From Locusta migratoria (taxonomy: Eukaryota; Arthropoda; Insecta; Orthoptera; Acrididae), in NCBI GenBank assembly GCA_026315105.1, contig JAOYRU010002252.1, positions 124,001 through 188,000 on the forward strand: a stretch of 64,000 nt of DNA. The letters are read 5' to 3'. Of this stretch, positions 39,471 through 51,750 are shown in pieces (position 1 is the first letter of the stretch; every line of letters starts with the position of its first letter). Below the pieces are notes generated by a model. The model worked only from the letters and a program-made list of their open reading frames with translations. It was not told where the DNA came from and searched no databases. The position numbers and the translations under genes are program-made.

Positions 39471-40384
39471 ACCACATGTGTCTGTAGCCGAAGAGCGGGA
39501 TTGTCTGTCGTGCCCTCTGTGTGTCCGTTTTGGCTTGTTTGTTTGTGTTTGTATTTTATTTATTTTTTAATTACTGTCCTATTTCGATGGCGATGCCAAA
39601 TTTTGTTGTGCGGTTTGCGTCTGTGTGTGTGTGTGTGGCGTCGAATATACATACGTGGGCGGGCTGGCTGTGAGCGAGGGTGCGCGTCGTCGGAGATGGG
39701 GGGCGATATGACGCGGCGTTGCTCGGATATATGGGGGCTGGGAGAGGAGGCAGGCGGCCCGGGATTTGTTTGCGTTTTTCGGCTGTGGGTGACGTGCTAC
39801 TTTTGCGGAGGGCGGTGGTTTTTTGGGTTGTCGTTGTCGCTTGGGGAACAGGAAGAGAGTAGAGGAAAGGCCAAAGAAAGAAAGGAAAGAAAAACCCACC
39901 AACAGAAGAGAGATATGACGATACGAGTTCCGTTGTTTGGCGGAGTTTTGAGCGCGGCGCGTTTGCTTTGTGAGCAGCGGCCGGCCGCGAAGTTGGCGGT
40001 GTGCGCGCGCCCCCTGGCGGCGGCGGGTTGCTGCGGCCAGGAGAGGGCGTTGGCGGGCGGTTGCCGCGGCGCGTGGTTGTGGAGAGAGGGAGCGCGTCTT
40101 GTTTTGGCTGGGCGGCGGCGAGACGGACGGAAGGTGGGTAATGTTGTGGTGCGGGCGAGCGGCCGCGTCGTCGTCGTGTGACACGAGGAAACAGTCGTCC
40201 GTTTTGTGTGTGCCTTGTGTCCTCTTTGTGCAATTTTTTGGTGGTAGTCGTTTGGTCGATGGTTTGTTTTCTTTTGTCCCGCCGCTTGTCTTGTTGGGTT
40301 TGTATTCTTGTGTGTTCCCCTGACAGTGTATGTCCGAATATGAGGCGGCCCCCTAGTTTCGTGGCTGCGGTCGCCGCTGTGGCT

Positions 40385-40416
<32 letters not shown>

Positions 40417-41138
40417 GTGGTTTGTGCTGGCGGCGGCCCCTTGTTTTGGAGGGGAGGCGGTGGGTGGAAGGAAGGAAGGAACGAACGAACGGCCGGCCCC
40501 CAAGGGAGGAAACCAAAAGCGAGAGGAATGGCTATGGGTGTGTGTGTGTTGCCCGCACCGGCGAGCTCGGGGTGCGGCAGCAGCAGACAGACAGACTGTG
40601 CTGTGCTGCCCTGCCCTGTTTTGTCTTTGTCGTTGCTGTTGCCGACTGTGTGTTGTGACGCGTGGCAAATGGGGAGGCTGGGTGGGTGGCGGTGAGTGTA
40701 GTGTTTTTGAGGCGAACGTCGCGCGGCCGGTATTGCCCGTTGGTTTTTGTGTGTGTGTGTGTGCGCCACGGTCGGTAGCCCGTGGCCGCGGGGGGTGTTG
40801 CAGTTTTGTGGCGGGGCCCGCCCGCCGCGCCCGTTTTGGTGTGTGTGTTGTTTGTTTTTGTTGTTTTTTTCCGGTGTTGTTTTGTGTGTGCCTGTTGGGT
40901 GGGCGCGCCTCTTTTTTCGGGGAAATTGTGGCTGCACGAGCGGGCGGTTTGTGTGGGCGCGCCAAGACGAAGCGCTGTTGACGCCGCGCAACCCTTGTAA
41001 GTTTTAACGGGCAGCCGGGGACCGCCTTGTGCCCCGTGGCCCCGCTTAACGAACGGCGCACGTGGTCGGCTGGGTAACGGCGCTGTGACGTTTCCCCCTG
41101 AACGCGTGTGAGCCTTTTTTTTTAACGTGTGGTTGTGA

Positions 41139-41286
41139 CCTAACCTAACCTAACCCAACCCAACGTGCGTTGAACCCGTTAACCTAACCCAAACCCCTCC
41201 TTAACCTAACCTCTGAAGAAGTGTTAACCTTAACCTAACCTAACGTAACCTAACGCGCAACCTCCTTAACCTAACCTAACCGAACG
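41139..41286 (-). repeat. Telomere-like CCTAA/TTAGG repeats, unit 3 spacer
   Basis: Copy of the 17641-17788 block. Confidence 0.75.
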
Positions 41287-42596
41287 TAAAAGGGGTGTCT
41301 GGTAGCGCCCGGAAACGCCGCGTACAAGAGAGAGAGAGGGAAAAAAAAAAACCTGTCTGTGTGGGCGCTGCGATGGAAAACGTAACGTTTTTTGCTGTTT
41401 AATAATAAAAAGAAGAAACGAAAACGAAACGCGTTACCGACCCCCGAACGGTGTTTAGCGTCGAGTAGTCGCGCGCGTCGGCGGGGGAAAGAAGGAGACG
41501 GAAGGAAACGAAGAAAAAGACGAGGAAGCACCAAAAGCAGCAAGAAGAGAAGAAAAAGAGGAGAAGAGAGAAGAGAAAACACACGCGTAGCGTACCGGGG
41601 CGGTGGGCTGTGTGTGTCCCCTGTCCCCCGAAGGTTGTCGAGGGGAAGCGCGCCGCGCCTCGTAGGAGGAGAGGACGCCCGTCGGTTTTGGCGTGTCGCG
41701 TCCCAAATCAAATTATTGCTGTGTGTGTGCGCGCGCGCTTGTGCCGGCGTGCGGTGGGCGGACGCCCTTGTCCCGTAGCGTGGGGTGTGTGTGGGTGCAG
41801 GTTTTTTCCGTGGCTGTTTGGGGGCGGGCTGCGGTGCGCGCCGCGCGGCGGCATTTTTGCCGACAATTTTTTTGTGTGGCGACGTGGCGGAATGTGTGTG
41901 TTGCGTGGACGTGTGTGGGCGAGGGTGAGAGGCTGGCTGGCGTACGGGGGGGTGGCGACGGCGGCAGGTGGGTGTCGCACGCACGGGACGCGGCGGATGG
42001 GAGGCGATGGGCCGGTGGTGCCGGGTTTGCACGCCCGTCATCGCCGCACGCTTGGCTTTGGGGGCGCGCGCCGCCGGCCGTTTGGGGAGGGCGGGCTGGG
42101 CGGCGGTGTGGAGGCGTTGCCGAAGGTTTGGGCACTGTGCCGGTACGTTGGGTGGGGTCGTGGGGGCGGCATTCGGGCGGGGGCGGCGATTCTCGGCGGG
42201 CGTGGCCAGGCTGTTTGGCGCGGTAGGCGCACTTTGGCGGCGTTTTGCGGCACGACGGTGGGGATGCGCGGGCGCCGCGAGCGGGCCAGCGGGTAGCCCC
42301 ATCCTTGGTGGCCGGAATGGCGCGGGCGGTGTGGGCGCGGGTGCGGGGCGACGCCGGCCACGCTGCCGGACGTGCGAGCGTAGCAAGCGCGCGAGGCGGC
42401 GCGCGGCGGCGCGCAGAGTGGCGGCCGCTCTCTTGGCCGTCCGCGCCCGCTCGCGACACTGGCGGTGCGCGGGCGCGCCGCGATTATTCCCTGCCGCTCT
42501 GCGCCCGCGTAGAGTAGTACGTGCGCGCCACACAGCCAGCTTGTCGTCTCTCCTCCGAGTCTTTGTCGCTCTTTTTTCCTCTGCTGAAGAACGGAG

Positions 42597-43295
42597 ATGG
42601 CGGATCAGGCGGCCACGAACGAGACTGCTGCGGCCCCCGCGGCCACGGGCACGACGAAGAAGGCCAAGTCGGCGGCGGCGTCTGCGAAGAAGCCGCGCGC
42701 CAAGCCTGCGCACCCGCGCACCTCTGAGATGGTGACGGCGGCCATCAAGAGCCTGAAGGAGCGCGGCGGGTCGTCGCTGCAGGCCATCAAGAAGTACATA
42801 GCGGCGCACTACAAGCTGGACGCCGAGAAGCTGGCGCCGTTTATCAAGAAGTACCTCAAGTCGGCCGTCGTCGCCGGCGAGCTGGTTCAGACGAAGGGCA
42901 AGGGCGCGTCCGGCTCGTTTAAACTGGCTGGAGGCGGAGCTGCCGGCGGTTCGGCCGAGGGCGGCAAGGCGCGCGCCGCCGGCGCTGCCAAGAAGCGGCG
43001 CGCCGCTCCGGCGGCCAGCAAGGAGAAGAAGGGCGCCCGCGCTGCCGGCGCCAAGAAGGCTGGCGGTGTGAAGGCGGCTACGGGGCGCAAGGCGGGCGCT
43101 GCCAAGAAGGCGTCTGGCGCCGCCGCCGCCCCCGCCGGGGCCAAGAAGGCTGCTGCGGCCAAGCCGGCCAAGGCCAAGTCGCCCTCGAAGGCGAAGAAGG
43201 CTGCCAAGGTCCCGACGAAGAAGCCGAAGGCGCCCCGCCCCAAGAAGGCGACGACGCCGTCGAAGGCGAAGGCGTCGCCCAAGAAGAAGAAGTAA
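42597..43295 (+). CDS. H1: Linker histone H1, unit 4
   Basis: Encodes the same 232-aa protein as unit 1. Confidence 0.98.
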   Translation: MADQAATNETAAAPAATGTTKKAKSAAASAKKPRAKPAHPRTSEMVTAAIKSLKERGGSSLQAIKKYIAAHYKLDAEKLAPFIKKYLKSAVVAGELVQTKGKGASGSFKLAGGGAAGGSAEGGKARAAGAAKKRRAAPAASKEKKGARAAGAKKAGGVKAATGRKAGAAKKASGAAAAPAGAKKAAAAKPAKAKSPSKAKKAAKVPTKKPKAPRPKKATTPSKAKASPKKKK

Positions 43296-43437
43296 AGCAG
43301 AGAAAAGTGCGCAGCCGTTTGGGTTGCGGTCCCCCCCACGCAGTGGCGAGCTGCCAAAGCGCGCGTCGCCGCCGCCAGGCACGGCGGCTGTGCTGCCTGC
43401 CTGCCTGCCGCGGTCGTCGCGCGTTGCCGCCCAAAAC

Positions 43438-43453
43438 GGCCCTTCTCAGGGCC
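43438..43453 (+). terminator. H1 3' stem-loop, unit 4
   Basis: TCTC-loop variant, as in the other H1 copies. Confidence 0.93.
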
Positions 43454-44511
43454 ATCACATGTTTGCCGAGGAGCTGAGTTGTCGTGTTGCTGTTTACAGC
43501 GGGCCTGTGGGGGGAGGGGACAGGGAGAGAGAGGAGTAGTAGTTTAGTGTGTATTGGTAGTTGTTTTTCGTTTTGTTGCTGTTTGGAGCGCCGCGTGCGT
43601 GGCCGCCTGGCTTGCCTTTTTTTGTTTTTGCCGCGCCACACAGAAAGAAAAAGAAAAGAAATCTATAGCAATGCGTGTTGCGCGTCGTTGCGGGGGTGGG
43701 TCTGTGTCTGGTGAGTGTGGTGCGGCCGCCGCGCCCGCCCGCGCTCTCTTTTTGTTGTATGACGTGATTTGATGGGGGTTGTGCGTGGAGTAGCGCTAGC
43801 GCGGCCGCGCGCCCGCCGTTGTTTTTGGTTGTATACACTGTCTGTGGTGCTGGTGTTCGGCCCCAGCAGTGTGGTCTTGGTTTGGTTTGTTGTTGTTGTT
43901 CTCTTGTTTTGGCGGCCACGCCACGCCACGCAAAAATTGATAAGCTTGTTACAAATTTGGTGCCGTTGCGTGGCGGCGGCCGCCTTTTCTTTTCTGTTGT
44001 ATTTGGTTTCGGGTTGTGAAACATGTCGAAAGAGAGGAGGCCTGTCCTGCGTGTGTCGCCCCTGGACGGCGGCCACAGAAATGGTGCGAATTGTGGGCTC
44101 GCCTTTTTGTTTTTGTTTTGGGTTTGTTTTTTTTTTTTTTTTTTGGCGTCGGTAGCTGAGAGAGAGGAGGCCACACGTAAAATATTTTTATTTACATTAT
44201 TATTATTATATCGCACACACATATGATTTGGTGTCGTGTCGTTTTTGTGCCAAGCAGCAGTGGCCCTTATTTGTTGTTATGCGATGTTGTATGTGTAGGT
44301 CGCGTTGTTTTGGCGGGAGCGACGAGGAGGGGGGCAAAAAGAGGGGGCGGGCGCTTTTGACGGTCGGCGGCGGCGGCCACAAAGGAAGGAAGGAGGACAC
44401 CGACGTACGTCCGTCCGCCCGCCCGTTGGCTGGAAAAAAAAAAAAGAGAGAGAGGAAACGACTTGACGACGACGACGACAATGTTTTTGCTCGCTCTCGA
44501 GAGGTGTTAGT

Positions 44512-44527
44512 GGCCCTGAAAAGGGCC
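44512..44527 (-). terminator. H3 3' stem-loop, unit 4
   Basis: Canonical stem-loop on the minus strand. Confidence 0.95.
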
Positions 44528-44571
44528 GTTTTTGTGCGCGTCGTGCAGTCAGTCGCCAGCAGCTTGCTTGC

Positions 44572-45565
<994 letters not shown>

Positions 45566-45744
45566 GGCAGCGTCCCCGTCTGTCGGTTTTTGCGGCTCTT
45601 TTCCCTGCCTGCCACTGCCATGGGGGCGAACGAAAAAAAGAAAGAACAACAAAACAGTGTTCCCCCCCGCGCGCGTCCGTCTTGTCTGTTGTGGCAGGGC
45701 GGAAGGCGCGGGTGGGCGGGGAAAGGAGGAGGAGGCGACAAAAC

Positions 45745-45760
45745 GGCCCTTTTCAGGGCC
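45745..45760 (+). terminator. H4 3' stem-loop, unit 4
   Basis: Canonical GGCCCTTTTCAGGGCC followed by ACCACA. Confidence 0.95.
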
Positions 45761-46539
45761 ACCACACTTGTGTTCGAGAGAAAGTGCAAAGTTGTAGTCG
45801 TGTCGTCGTTTGTTGTTTTTTGTTGAGAGAGAGGAGGTGTTTCCTCCGTTAGGTATTATAATATATATTTTAGTTGTGTTTTGGGGGGGCCCTTTTCGTA
45901 TTTTATTATTGTTTTCGCGAGCGAGCGTGTGATGTGGTTGCTGTTGCGACGGATGGTGCCCGGTGGTGTGTGTGGGATGCGGCCGAGAGAGAGGAGGGAG
46001 GGAGGGATTGGTGGTAAAGAAAGAAAAGACGGCGAAAAAAGAAAAAGAAGAAAAAGAAGAAAAAAAAAAAAAAAGGTGTGTGTGTGGCGTCCCTTCCGAA
46101 GACGCGCGGCGGCCGGCCAGCCAGCCAGCCAGCAGCCGCTGTTTGTCGTCCATGGATTGATTTCGTGGCTCTCCTCGCGTTTTGTGTTTGTGTTTGTTGC
46201 CCCCGCGGTTGTGTGCGTGCGCGCGCGCGCGCGCGCGCGCGCCACACTGTCGGCAACGGGGGGGTAAAAGCGCGGCGTGTGTTGACGCGGGCGCCCCTAC
46301 CTCTAGTAGCGTGCATATATACTAGTGTTTCTTTTGTGCTGGTCTGGTCTCTTTTTGTTTGTTTTTCCGTCGCCGTGGTCTGTTTGTGGCAGGACCACCT
46401 GTGACGGGTGGCCGGGGGTGCGTGAAGCCGCGATATTCGCGCCGCCCCCCAAGCGTCGTAGCGTAGGTTAGGTTAGGTAGGTTTCAGTCGTAGACGGACG
46501 ACCGATTAATTTTGCTCTGTTTGCCGAAAGGTGTATGGT

Positions 46540-46555
46540 GGCCCTGAAAAGGGCC
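46540..46555 (-). terminator. H2A 3' stem-loop, unit 4
   Basis: Canonical stem-loop on the minus strand. Confidence 0.95.
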
Positions 46556-46695
46556 GATTGTGCACAGACCGCGGCGCGCGGGCGGGCGGGTGGGGTGGGG
46601 TGGGGTGCCAGGCAGGAGACTGGCACCACCACACGACACGACACGGCACGGCGCGCGCTTTGCGACCACGAGGGAGGGGGAGGCTGGCTGGCTGT

Positions 46696-47070
46696 TTATG
46701 CCTTCTTCTCGGTCTTCTTTGGCAGCAGGACGGCCTGGATGTTGGGCAGGACACCGCCCTGTGCGATGGTGACGCCCGACAGGAGCTTGTTGAGCTCCTC
46801 GTCGTTGCGGATGGCGAGCTGGAGGTGGCGCGGGATGATGCGCGTCTTCTTGTTGTCGCGCGCCGCGTTGCCGGCCAACTCGAGCACCTCAGCGGCGAGG
46901 TACTCCATGACGGCGGCCAGGTAGACTGGCGCTCCGGCGCCGACGCGCTCGGCGTAGTTTCCCTTTCGCAGCAGCCTGTGGATTCTGCCGACCGGGAACT
47001 GGAGTCCTGCCCGGCTGGAGCGGGACTTTGACTTTCCCTTGACTTTGCCGCCCTTTCCGCGTCCGGACAT
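46696..47070 (-). CDS. H2A: Histone H2A, unit 4
   Basis: Same 124-aa protein as unit 1. Its CATAAAG box (47175-47181) is intact; element E entered on the H2B side. Confidence 0.99.
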   Translation of the reverse strand: MSGRGKGGKVKGKSKSRSSRAGLQFPVGRIHRLLRKGNYAERVGAGAPVYLAAVMEYLAAEVLELAGNAARDNKKTRIIPRHLQLAIRNDEELNKLLSGVTIAQGGVLPNIQAVLLPKKTEKKA

Positions 47071-47174
47071 GGCTGGTTGTGGAAGTCGGTGCGAGACGAG
47101 AGCTGTAGTAGCGAAGATCCGACCCGCAGCGAGTCGAGCAGCTGAGTGAACGCGGCTGGCGGCGGGTCGCCCCC

Positions 47175-47181
47175 CTTTATG
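47175..47181 (-). promoter_or_regulatory. H2A TATA-like box, unit 4
   Basis: CATAAAG on the minus strand, 105 nt before the H2A ATG. Confidence 0.8.
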
Positions 47182-47247
47182 GCCTCGGGTGCGGCGGCCG
47201 GTTGCGCGCGCTCCCCATTGGTCGGCGGTGGGAAGCGGGCGAGCTTT

Positions 47248-47254
47248 TATAAAG
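47248..47254 (+). promoter_or_regulatory. H2B TATA box, now upstream of element E
   Basis: TATAAAG. The duplication starts 21 nt after its first T, the same spacing as element D in unit 2. Confidence 0.87.
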
Positions 47255-47268
47255 GGCGCGCGGCGGGC

Positions 47269-47278
47269 GCGCAGCGGG
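47269..47278. repeat. Target-site duplication of element E, left copy
   Basis: GCGCAGCGGG, repeated at 51933-51942 (10 bp). Confidence 0.9.
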
Positions 47279-47433
47279 GGGGCCATTCCGAGTTAGACTG
47301 CCTTTGTGCGCGCACGCTGGTCTGCTAGCGTGCCGCGTTCTTTGTCTGTCTGAAGCGGTAACCATTCTGTGCGCTCTGCTGAGAGTGGAGGCACCGCTTA
47401 CTTCGAGCACGTGTACTTGTCGTCGTCAACGTT

Positions 47434-47448
47434 GCAAATTGTCGTGTC
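47434..47448 (+). promoter_or_regulatory. Shared 5' UTR motif in element E
   Basis: GCAAATTGTCGTGTC, one A shorter than in elements C and D, followed by ACACGCTGTTCATGATGCT, which is also present in D. Confidence 0.55.
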
Positions 47449-47665
47449 ACACGCTGTTCATGATGCTCGTCGAAATTCCAGGCTAGCTGGAATTTAGGGT
47501 GTTAGTCAGGGATTTCGTCAGCCAGGGCCCCCTTCACGTGGGACAAGCCCGCGTTGACAGAGGCAAAGTGAGATTACAGCATCAACCACTAACTGCTGAC
47601 CTACTCCAATTACCACCGCCGACCGCGGTGGAGGCTCGCCACGTGGTGAAGGCCGGTTTTTCCAT

Positions 47666-47680
47666 ATGCCAGACGTCTGA
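47666..47680 (+). other. Possible upstream mini-ORF in element E
   Basis: ATGCCAGACGTCTGA (Met-Pro-Asp-Val-stop), identical to 26374-26388 in element D and 70 nt before the ORF1 ATG. Confidence 0.35.
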
Positions 47681-47750
47681 ACACCACACCACTGTCCAGA
47701 CAACTAACACAGACAACTGTGAAAGCCCTCTGGGCTACCACAGTATAAAC

Positions 47751-49067
47751 ATGGTAAACACAAAAAAACAAACACGTAAACAGTCACGTACACCAGGCGA
47801 ACCAGGCGATACGTCTGTTTGTGAAGCTAAGAGGATGGCCATGGATGATCTGGCAGCAGCAGCGGCTGCCCCTCTCCCTAATGATGACGAAGAGGTTGAA
47901 ATGGAGGTCACTGTGCCAACATCCAATCGCTTCGAAACGCTAGTGCGTGATGCTGAGGACGCGCCACGCCAAAGTTCTTCACAACCACAACCAACGACCA
48001 AAAAGTTTAAAGTACCCCCCATCATTTGTTATATGACAAGGGGATACATTGACTTAATAAATGAACTTAACCCAGGACTAAAGAGTAAAATTCTGTGCGC
48101 CTTCAGGGGTGACACAATCAAACTCCAAGTAGACAACCCTGACGATTTCCAATATGTAACAAAAAATCTGGAAATTAGACAAATACAATACCACACTTAT
48201 GACATGGACCCCAAAAAGTTCGTCAAAGTAGTGATCCGAGATCTCCCTCTAGAGATCGAGGAAATTCAAATCAAAGACGCCCTCAGGGACCTAAACTATA
48301 ATGTCCACAGCGTCAATTATTTCAAAAAAGTAGAGAAAATAAATGACACCCTGAAGGTAGGCAAAATGCCAATGATTTGTGTCACTCTTGACAGGACACA
48401 AAACTGGGAGGCAATCTATCAAATAAAATATCTACTACACTTTAAATGCAGGATCGAATCATACAGGAAAGGTGACGGCCCTACACAATGCTATCGCTGT
48501 CAGCGATTTAATCATGGATCGCGGAATTGCCGGGCAAACCCCCGCTGTGTCAAATGCGGCGGCGGACACCTGAGCAATCTCTGCCTAAAACCCAGAGACA
48601 CGCCAGCAACTTGCGTCCATTGCAAGGGGGCGCACCCTGCTAACTATAGAAAATGTCCAAAGTGGGTAGCCATGACACAACAAATGGCTGCAAACTCAAC
48701 GCAAAAAGCAGCAGCTGCACCAAGACAGGCAGCTCCTGCTAACAACCTTACAAACTTTCCTGCCATGAGGCAGAACTTACGCTCTGCAGCACGCCAGCAG
48801 GCGCAAAACACGCCCCAGCCAGCTGCTGCACAAACATCTCCCATTCCTAACGCCTGGAACCTCCCAACAGGCAACACACAGACCACAAATATGACGGGCA
48901 TCTTCGCCCAAATCCAGGACATCTTGCGCCTTGTAGGAGGCTGCAACCTCCCCAAACTAATTCAAACCATAAAAACAACACTGGAGCTTATCTCTAATGC
49001 CCCAGATAACATGTCTAAAATAATGATAATAGCTCAGAGTATCATGGCCTTCTTTAATGGCCCTTAG
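47751..49067 (+). CDS. Element E ORF1: Gag-like protein with three zinc knuckles
   Basis: 438 aa from the first in-frame ATG (MVNTKKQTRK). The open frame extends upstream without an ATG. It is homologous to element D ORF1 along its length: PTSNRFETLVRDAEDAPRQ near 65-85, a pre-knuckle region, knuckles at about 247-302 starting CYRCQRFNHGSRNC, and a Gln/Ala-rich tail. It ends inside ATGGCCCTTAG, which is also the ORF2 start. Confidence 0.93.
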   Translation: MVNTKKQTRKQSRTPGEPGDTSVCEAKRMAMDDLAAAAAAPLPNDDEEVEMEVTVPTSNRFETLVRDAEDAPRQSSSQPQPTTKKFKVPPIICYMTRGYIDLINELNPGLKSKILCAFRGDTIKLQVDNPDDFQYVTKNLEIRQIQYHTYDMDPKKFVKVVIRDLPLEIEEIQIKDALRDLNYNVHSVNYFKKVEKINDTLKVGKMPMICVTLDRTQNWEAIYQIKYLLHFKCRIESYRKGDGPTQCYRCQRFNHGSRNCRANPRCVKCGGGHLSNLCLKPRDTPATCVHCKGAHPANYRKCPKWVAMTQQMAANSTQKAAAAPRQAAPANNLTNFPAMRQNLRSAARQQAQNTPQPAAAQTSPIPNAWNLPTGNTQTTNMTGIFAQIQDILRLVGGCNLPKLIQTIKTTLELISNAPDNMSKIMIIAQSIMAFFNGP

Positions 49068-51750
49068 GGCCAACGAAGGTTTATTTATAATAAACTGGAA
49101 TGCCAATGGCATATCCAATCAAAAGTTTGAATTAGAGTTATTTCTTGATGATTATGGGGTGGACGTATGTCTGGTAACAGAGACACATCTGAAACCCCAC
49201 ATGCCACTAGCAGTAAGGAACTATTACATGTATAGAAACGATAGGCTAGACCGTGAAAAAGGCGGAACATTAATTCTAATTAAAAATAGAATCACACATA
49301 GGGCGATAACTATTCCTCAACTGGAGAGAATAGAAGCTACTGGGATAGAACTACAAGTAGGGGAGGATATTGTAGTCCTGGTAGCAGCATATTACCCTCC
49401 AGAAGGGCATATACCAGTTGATGACTTAGACATAATTCTAGGATTAGGGGACAAACTCATCATTGGTGGAGACTTAAATTCTAAAAGCTTGGCTTGGGGT
49501 TGCAGAGCGGGAAATCCTAGTGGTGTAATACTACAGAACTACTTGGAGGCAAATAACCACCTGACACTACTAGCTCCAAACGAACCAACTTACTTCAGCA
49601 CACAAGCTAATATAAGACCAGATATACTTGACATCTTCATTACGAAAAATTACCCTCTGACCTCAAACCCAATAGCCCACAACGAGCTAGACTCGGACCA
49701 CATACCTGTGAGTCTCGAAATAGCCGGTGTCGATCAAATTGGCCGAAACAGAACCTACTACACCCATGAAACAGACTGGGAGGACTATAAGGACCTAGTA
49801 GCAATCCACACACAGGAAGTTCCGAGGCTAACCAGGAAAACCCATGTAGACAACGCAATAAACGACTTTACTGCCATCATAAACACGTGCCACAAACAAT
49901 CTACAACGAAAACCCGCCACGAACGGAAACGGCAAGAGCTGCCTGACGAACTTCTTGTACTTATCAGTACAAAAAAGAGGTTCAGGAAGCGCTGGCAACT
50001 CTACCGTGACCCCGTGGACAGGAGGATAGCAAATAGCCTGGCACAGGAAGTTAGAGTCCACCTGGCGGAATACAGAAGTGCTCGCTGGAAGCAAACACTA
50101 CAGGAAACAAACAACAACCCACAAAAGTTCTGGAGGATCGTCAAGGCCAGACGACAGCCTACCAAAAGATTACAGCCACTACATGGGGAAAATGGCCTAG
50201 TATACAACCCACCAGAGAAAGCGGAAGCCATGGCACTTTCTCTAGAGCTTCAATTTAGGGAAAACTTCAACGACGACGAAGAAGCAGCGGAGCAAGAAGA
50301 CGTCGTCGAGAGAGAAGTCCCAAGAATTCTACGCCAAGTACCGCAGACGTCTTTCCAGCCAGTCACCTGCCAAGCTGTCTGCTCAGCCATCAAAGGGCTC
50401 GGTAATTCCAAGTCCCCTGGCCCTGATGGAGTAAGGCCACTTCAACTAAAATTCCTCCCTCCTTCAGCTGTCCTCTATCTCACGACTATTTACAATTCCT
50501 GCCTCACACTTACTTACTTCCCTACTTCCTGGAAAACCGCAAAAGTTATCACCCTTCCGAAACCTAACAAAAATCCTCTATTTCCCCAAAACTATCGTCC
50601 CATCTCACTTCTCAGCTTCCTTGGAAAAATCCTGGAAAAACTAATTCAAAAGGCACTCCTTCAGTTCATCACTGAACATAACACAATTATACCAGAACAG
50701 TTTGGTTTTCGTACTGGACATAGTACCACATCCCAGGCCACCCGGATGGTTGAGCAGATATGTAAGGCGAGGGCTGAAGGGCAAAGTACCGGAGCGGTCT
50801 ACTTGGACATAGAAAAAGCTTTCGACCGGGTTTGGCACGACGGCCTTATATTTAAACTCCACCAATATGGGTGTCCCAACCATATAATAAGAATTCTGGC
50901 TTCCTTCTTAAGGGGGAGAAAATTCTACGTAAACTTAGAGAAGGCCAAAAGTAGCATTAAGGAAATAGAGGCAGGAGTCCCACAGGGCTCAGTACTAGGG
51001 CCAATCTTGTATAGTTTATACTCAAATGATATACCTAGGCGTGCCAACACACACCTAGCATTATTTGCAGATGACACTGCAATTTACTCCAGCCACAAAA
51101 ACCTCAATTACATCGCGTTACATGTGCAACACCATATGGAAGAAATCACCCAATGGTGTAACATATGGAAGATCAAGATAAATGCCGAAAAATGCAAAGC
51201 AATTATGTATACCACCAAGAGGAACCCTCCACCCCGCCAAATCTCAATTGACGGAAGGGAGCTAGCTTGGAATACAACGATAAAATATTTAGGCATAACA
51301 TTCGATGCAAAATTATTATGGAATTCCCACATCACTGACGCATGTAATCGAGGTTTGGGGAGTATATTTAAATTATACCCGTTACTCAAAGGTGACGGAT
51401 TGACCACTAAAACTAAACTGCTAATCTGGAAGACAGTGGTCCTTCCTTCATTGTTATATGGTAGTGAAGTCTACAGCATGGCAGCGGACACTCACTTAAA
51501 TAAAATTCAAGTAGTGCAAAACAAGGCACTGCGAATCATAACAGACGCACCCTGGTTCGTCAGAAACACACAAATACACCAGGACACAAACATGGCAACC
51601 ATTTACGAAATAATAAAACGAAAATCACAAACATTCTATAACACTTCCGAACACTCTCCCTACGAGCTTATCTCATCACTTGGATCCGACCCCCAACATG
51701 TAAACTACAGACACCCCAAAAACACAATAACTCGCCAATTCAGAGTATAA
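49057..51750 (+). CDS. Element E ORF2: endonuclease plus reverse transcriptase
   Basis: An 897-aa protein. Endonuclease: N15 (NWNANG), E42 (TETHLKP), D139 and N141 (GGDLNSK), S213-D214-H215 (SDHIPV). Reverse transcriptase: RPISLLSFLGKILEKLI, EQFGFRTGHSTTSQATR, LDIEKAFDRVWHDGL, GVPQGSVLGPILYSLYSNDIP, and FADD at 670-673. The C-terminus (SPYELISSLGSDPQHVNYRHPKNTITRQFRV region) matches that of element D. All catalytic residues are present and the frame is open, so the protein is probably functional. Confidence 0.97.
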   Translation: MALRANEGLFIINWNANGISNQKFELELFLDDYGVDVCLVTETHLKPHMPLAVRNYYMYRNDRLDREKGGTLILIKNRITHRAITIPQLERIEATGIELQVGEDIVVLVAAYYPPEGHIPVDDLDIILGLGDKLIIGGDLNSKSLAWGCRAGNPSGVILQNYLEANNHLTLLAPNEPTYFSTQANIRPDILDIFITKNYPLTSNPIAHNELDSDHIPVSLEIAGVDQIGRNRTYYTHETDWEDYKDLVAIHTQEVPRLTRKTHVDNAINDFTAIINTCHKQSTTKTRHERKRQELPDELLVLISTKKRFRKRWQLYRDPVDRRIANSLAQEVRVHLAEYRSARWKQTLQETNNNPQKFWRIVKARRQPTKRLQPLHGENGLVYNPPEKAEAMALSLELQFRENFNDDEEAAEQEDVVEREVPRILRQVPQTSFQPVTCQAVCSAIKGLGNSKSPGPDGVRPLQLKFLPPSAVLYLTTIYNSCLTLTYFPTSWKTAKVITLPKPNKNPLFPQNYRPISLLSFLGKILEKLIQKALLQFITEHNTIIPEQFGFRTGHSTTSQATRMVEQICKARAEGQSTGAVYLDIEKAFDRVWHDGLIFKLHQYGCPNHIIRILASFLRGRKFYVNLEKAKSSIKEIEAGVPQGSVLGPILYSLYSNDIPRRANTHLALFADDTAIYSSHKNLNYIALHVQHHMEEITQWCNIWKIKINAEKCKAIMYTTKRNPPPRQISIDGRELAWNTTIKYLGITFDAKLLWNSHITDACNRGLGSIFKLYPLLKGDGLTTKTKLLIWKTVVLPSLLYGSEVYSMAADTHLNKIQVVQNKALRIITDAPWFVRNTQIHQDTNMATIYEIIKRKSQTFYNTSEHSPYELISSLGSDPQHVNYRHPKNTITRQFRV

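Larger units (their letters stand above)
39367..42596. other. Long H2B-H1 spacer between units 3 and 4
   Basis: Same layout as 15871-19097; no gene seen. Confidence 0.85.
43296..44571. other. Convergent H1/H3 3' spacer, unit 4
   Basis: Same content as 1826-3101, with a single-base difference at 43392 (G where other units have C); no gene seen. Confidence 0.85.
45566..46695. other. Convergent H4/H2A 3' spacer, unit 4
   Basis: Same content as 8573-9702, with one G-to-A difference in the purine tract near 46027; no gene seen. Confidence 0.85.
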
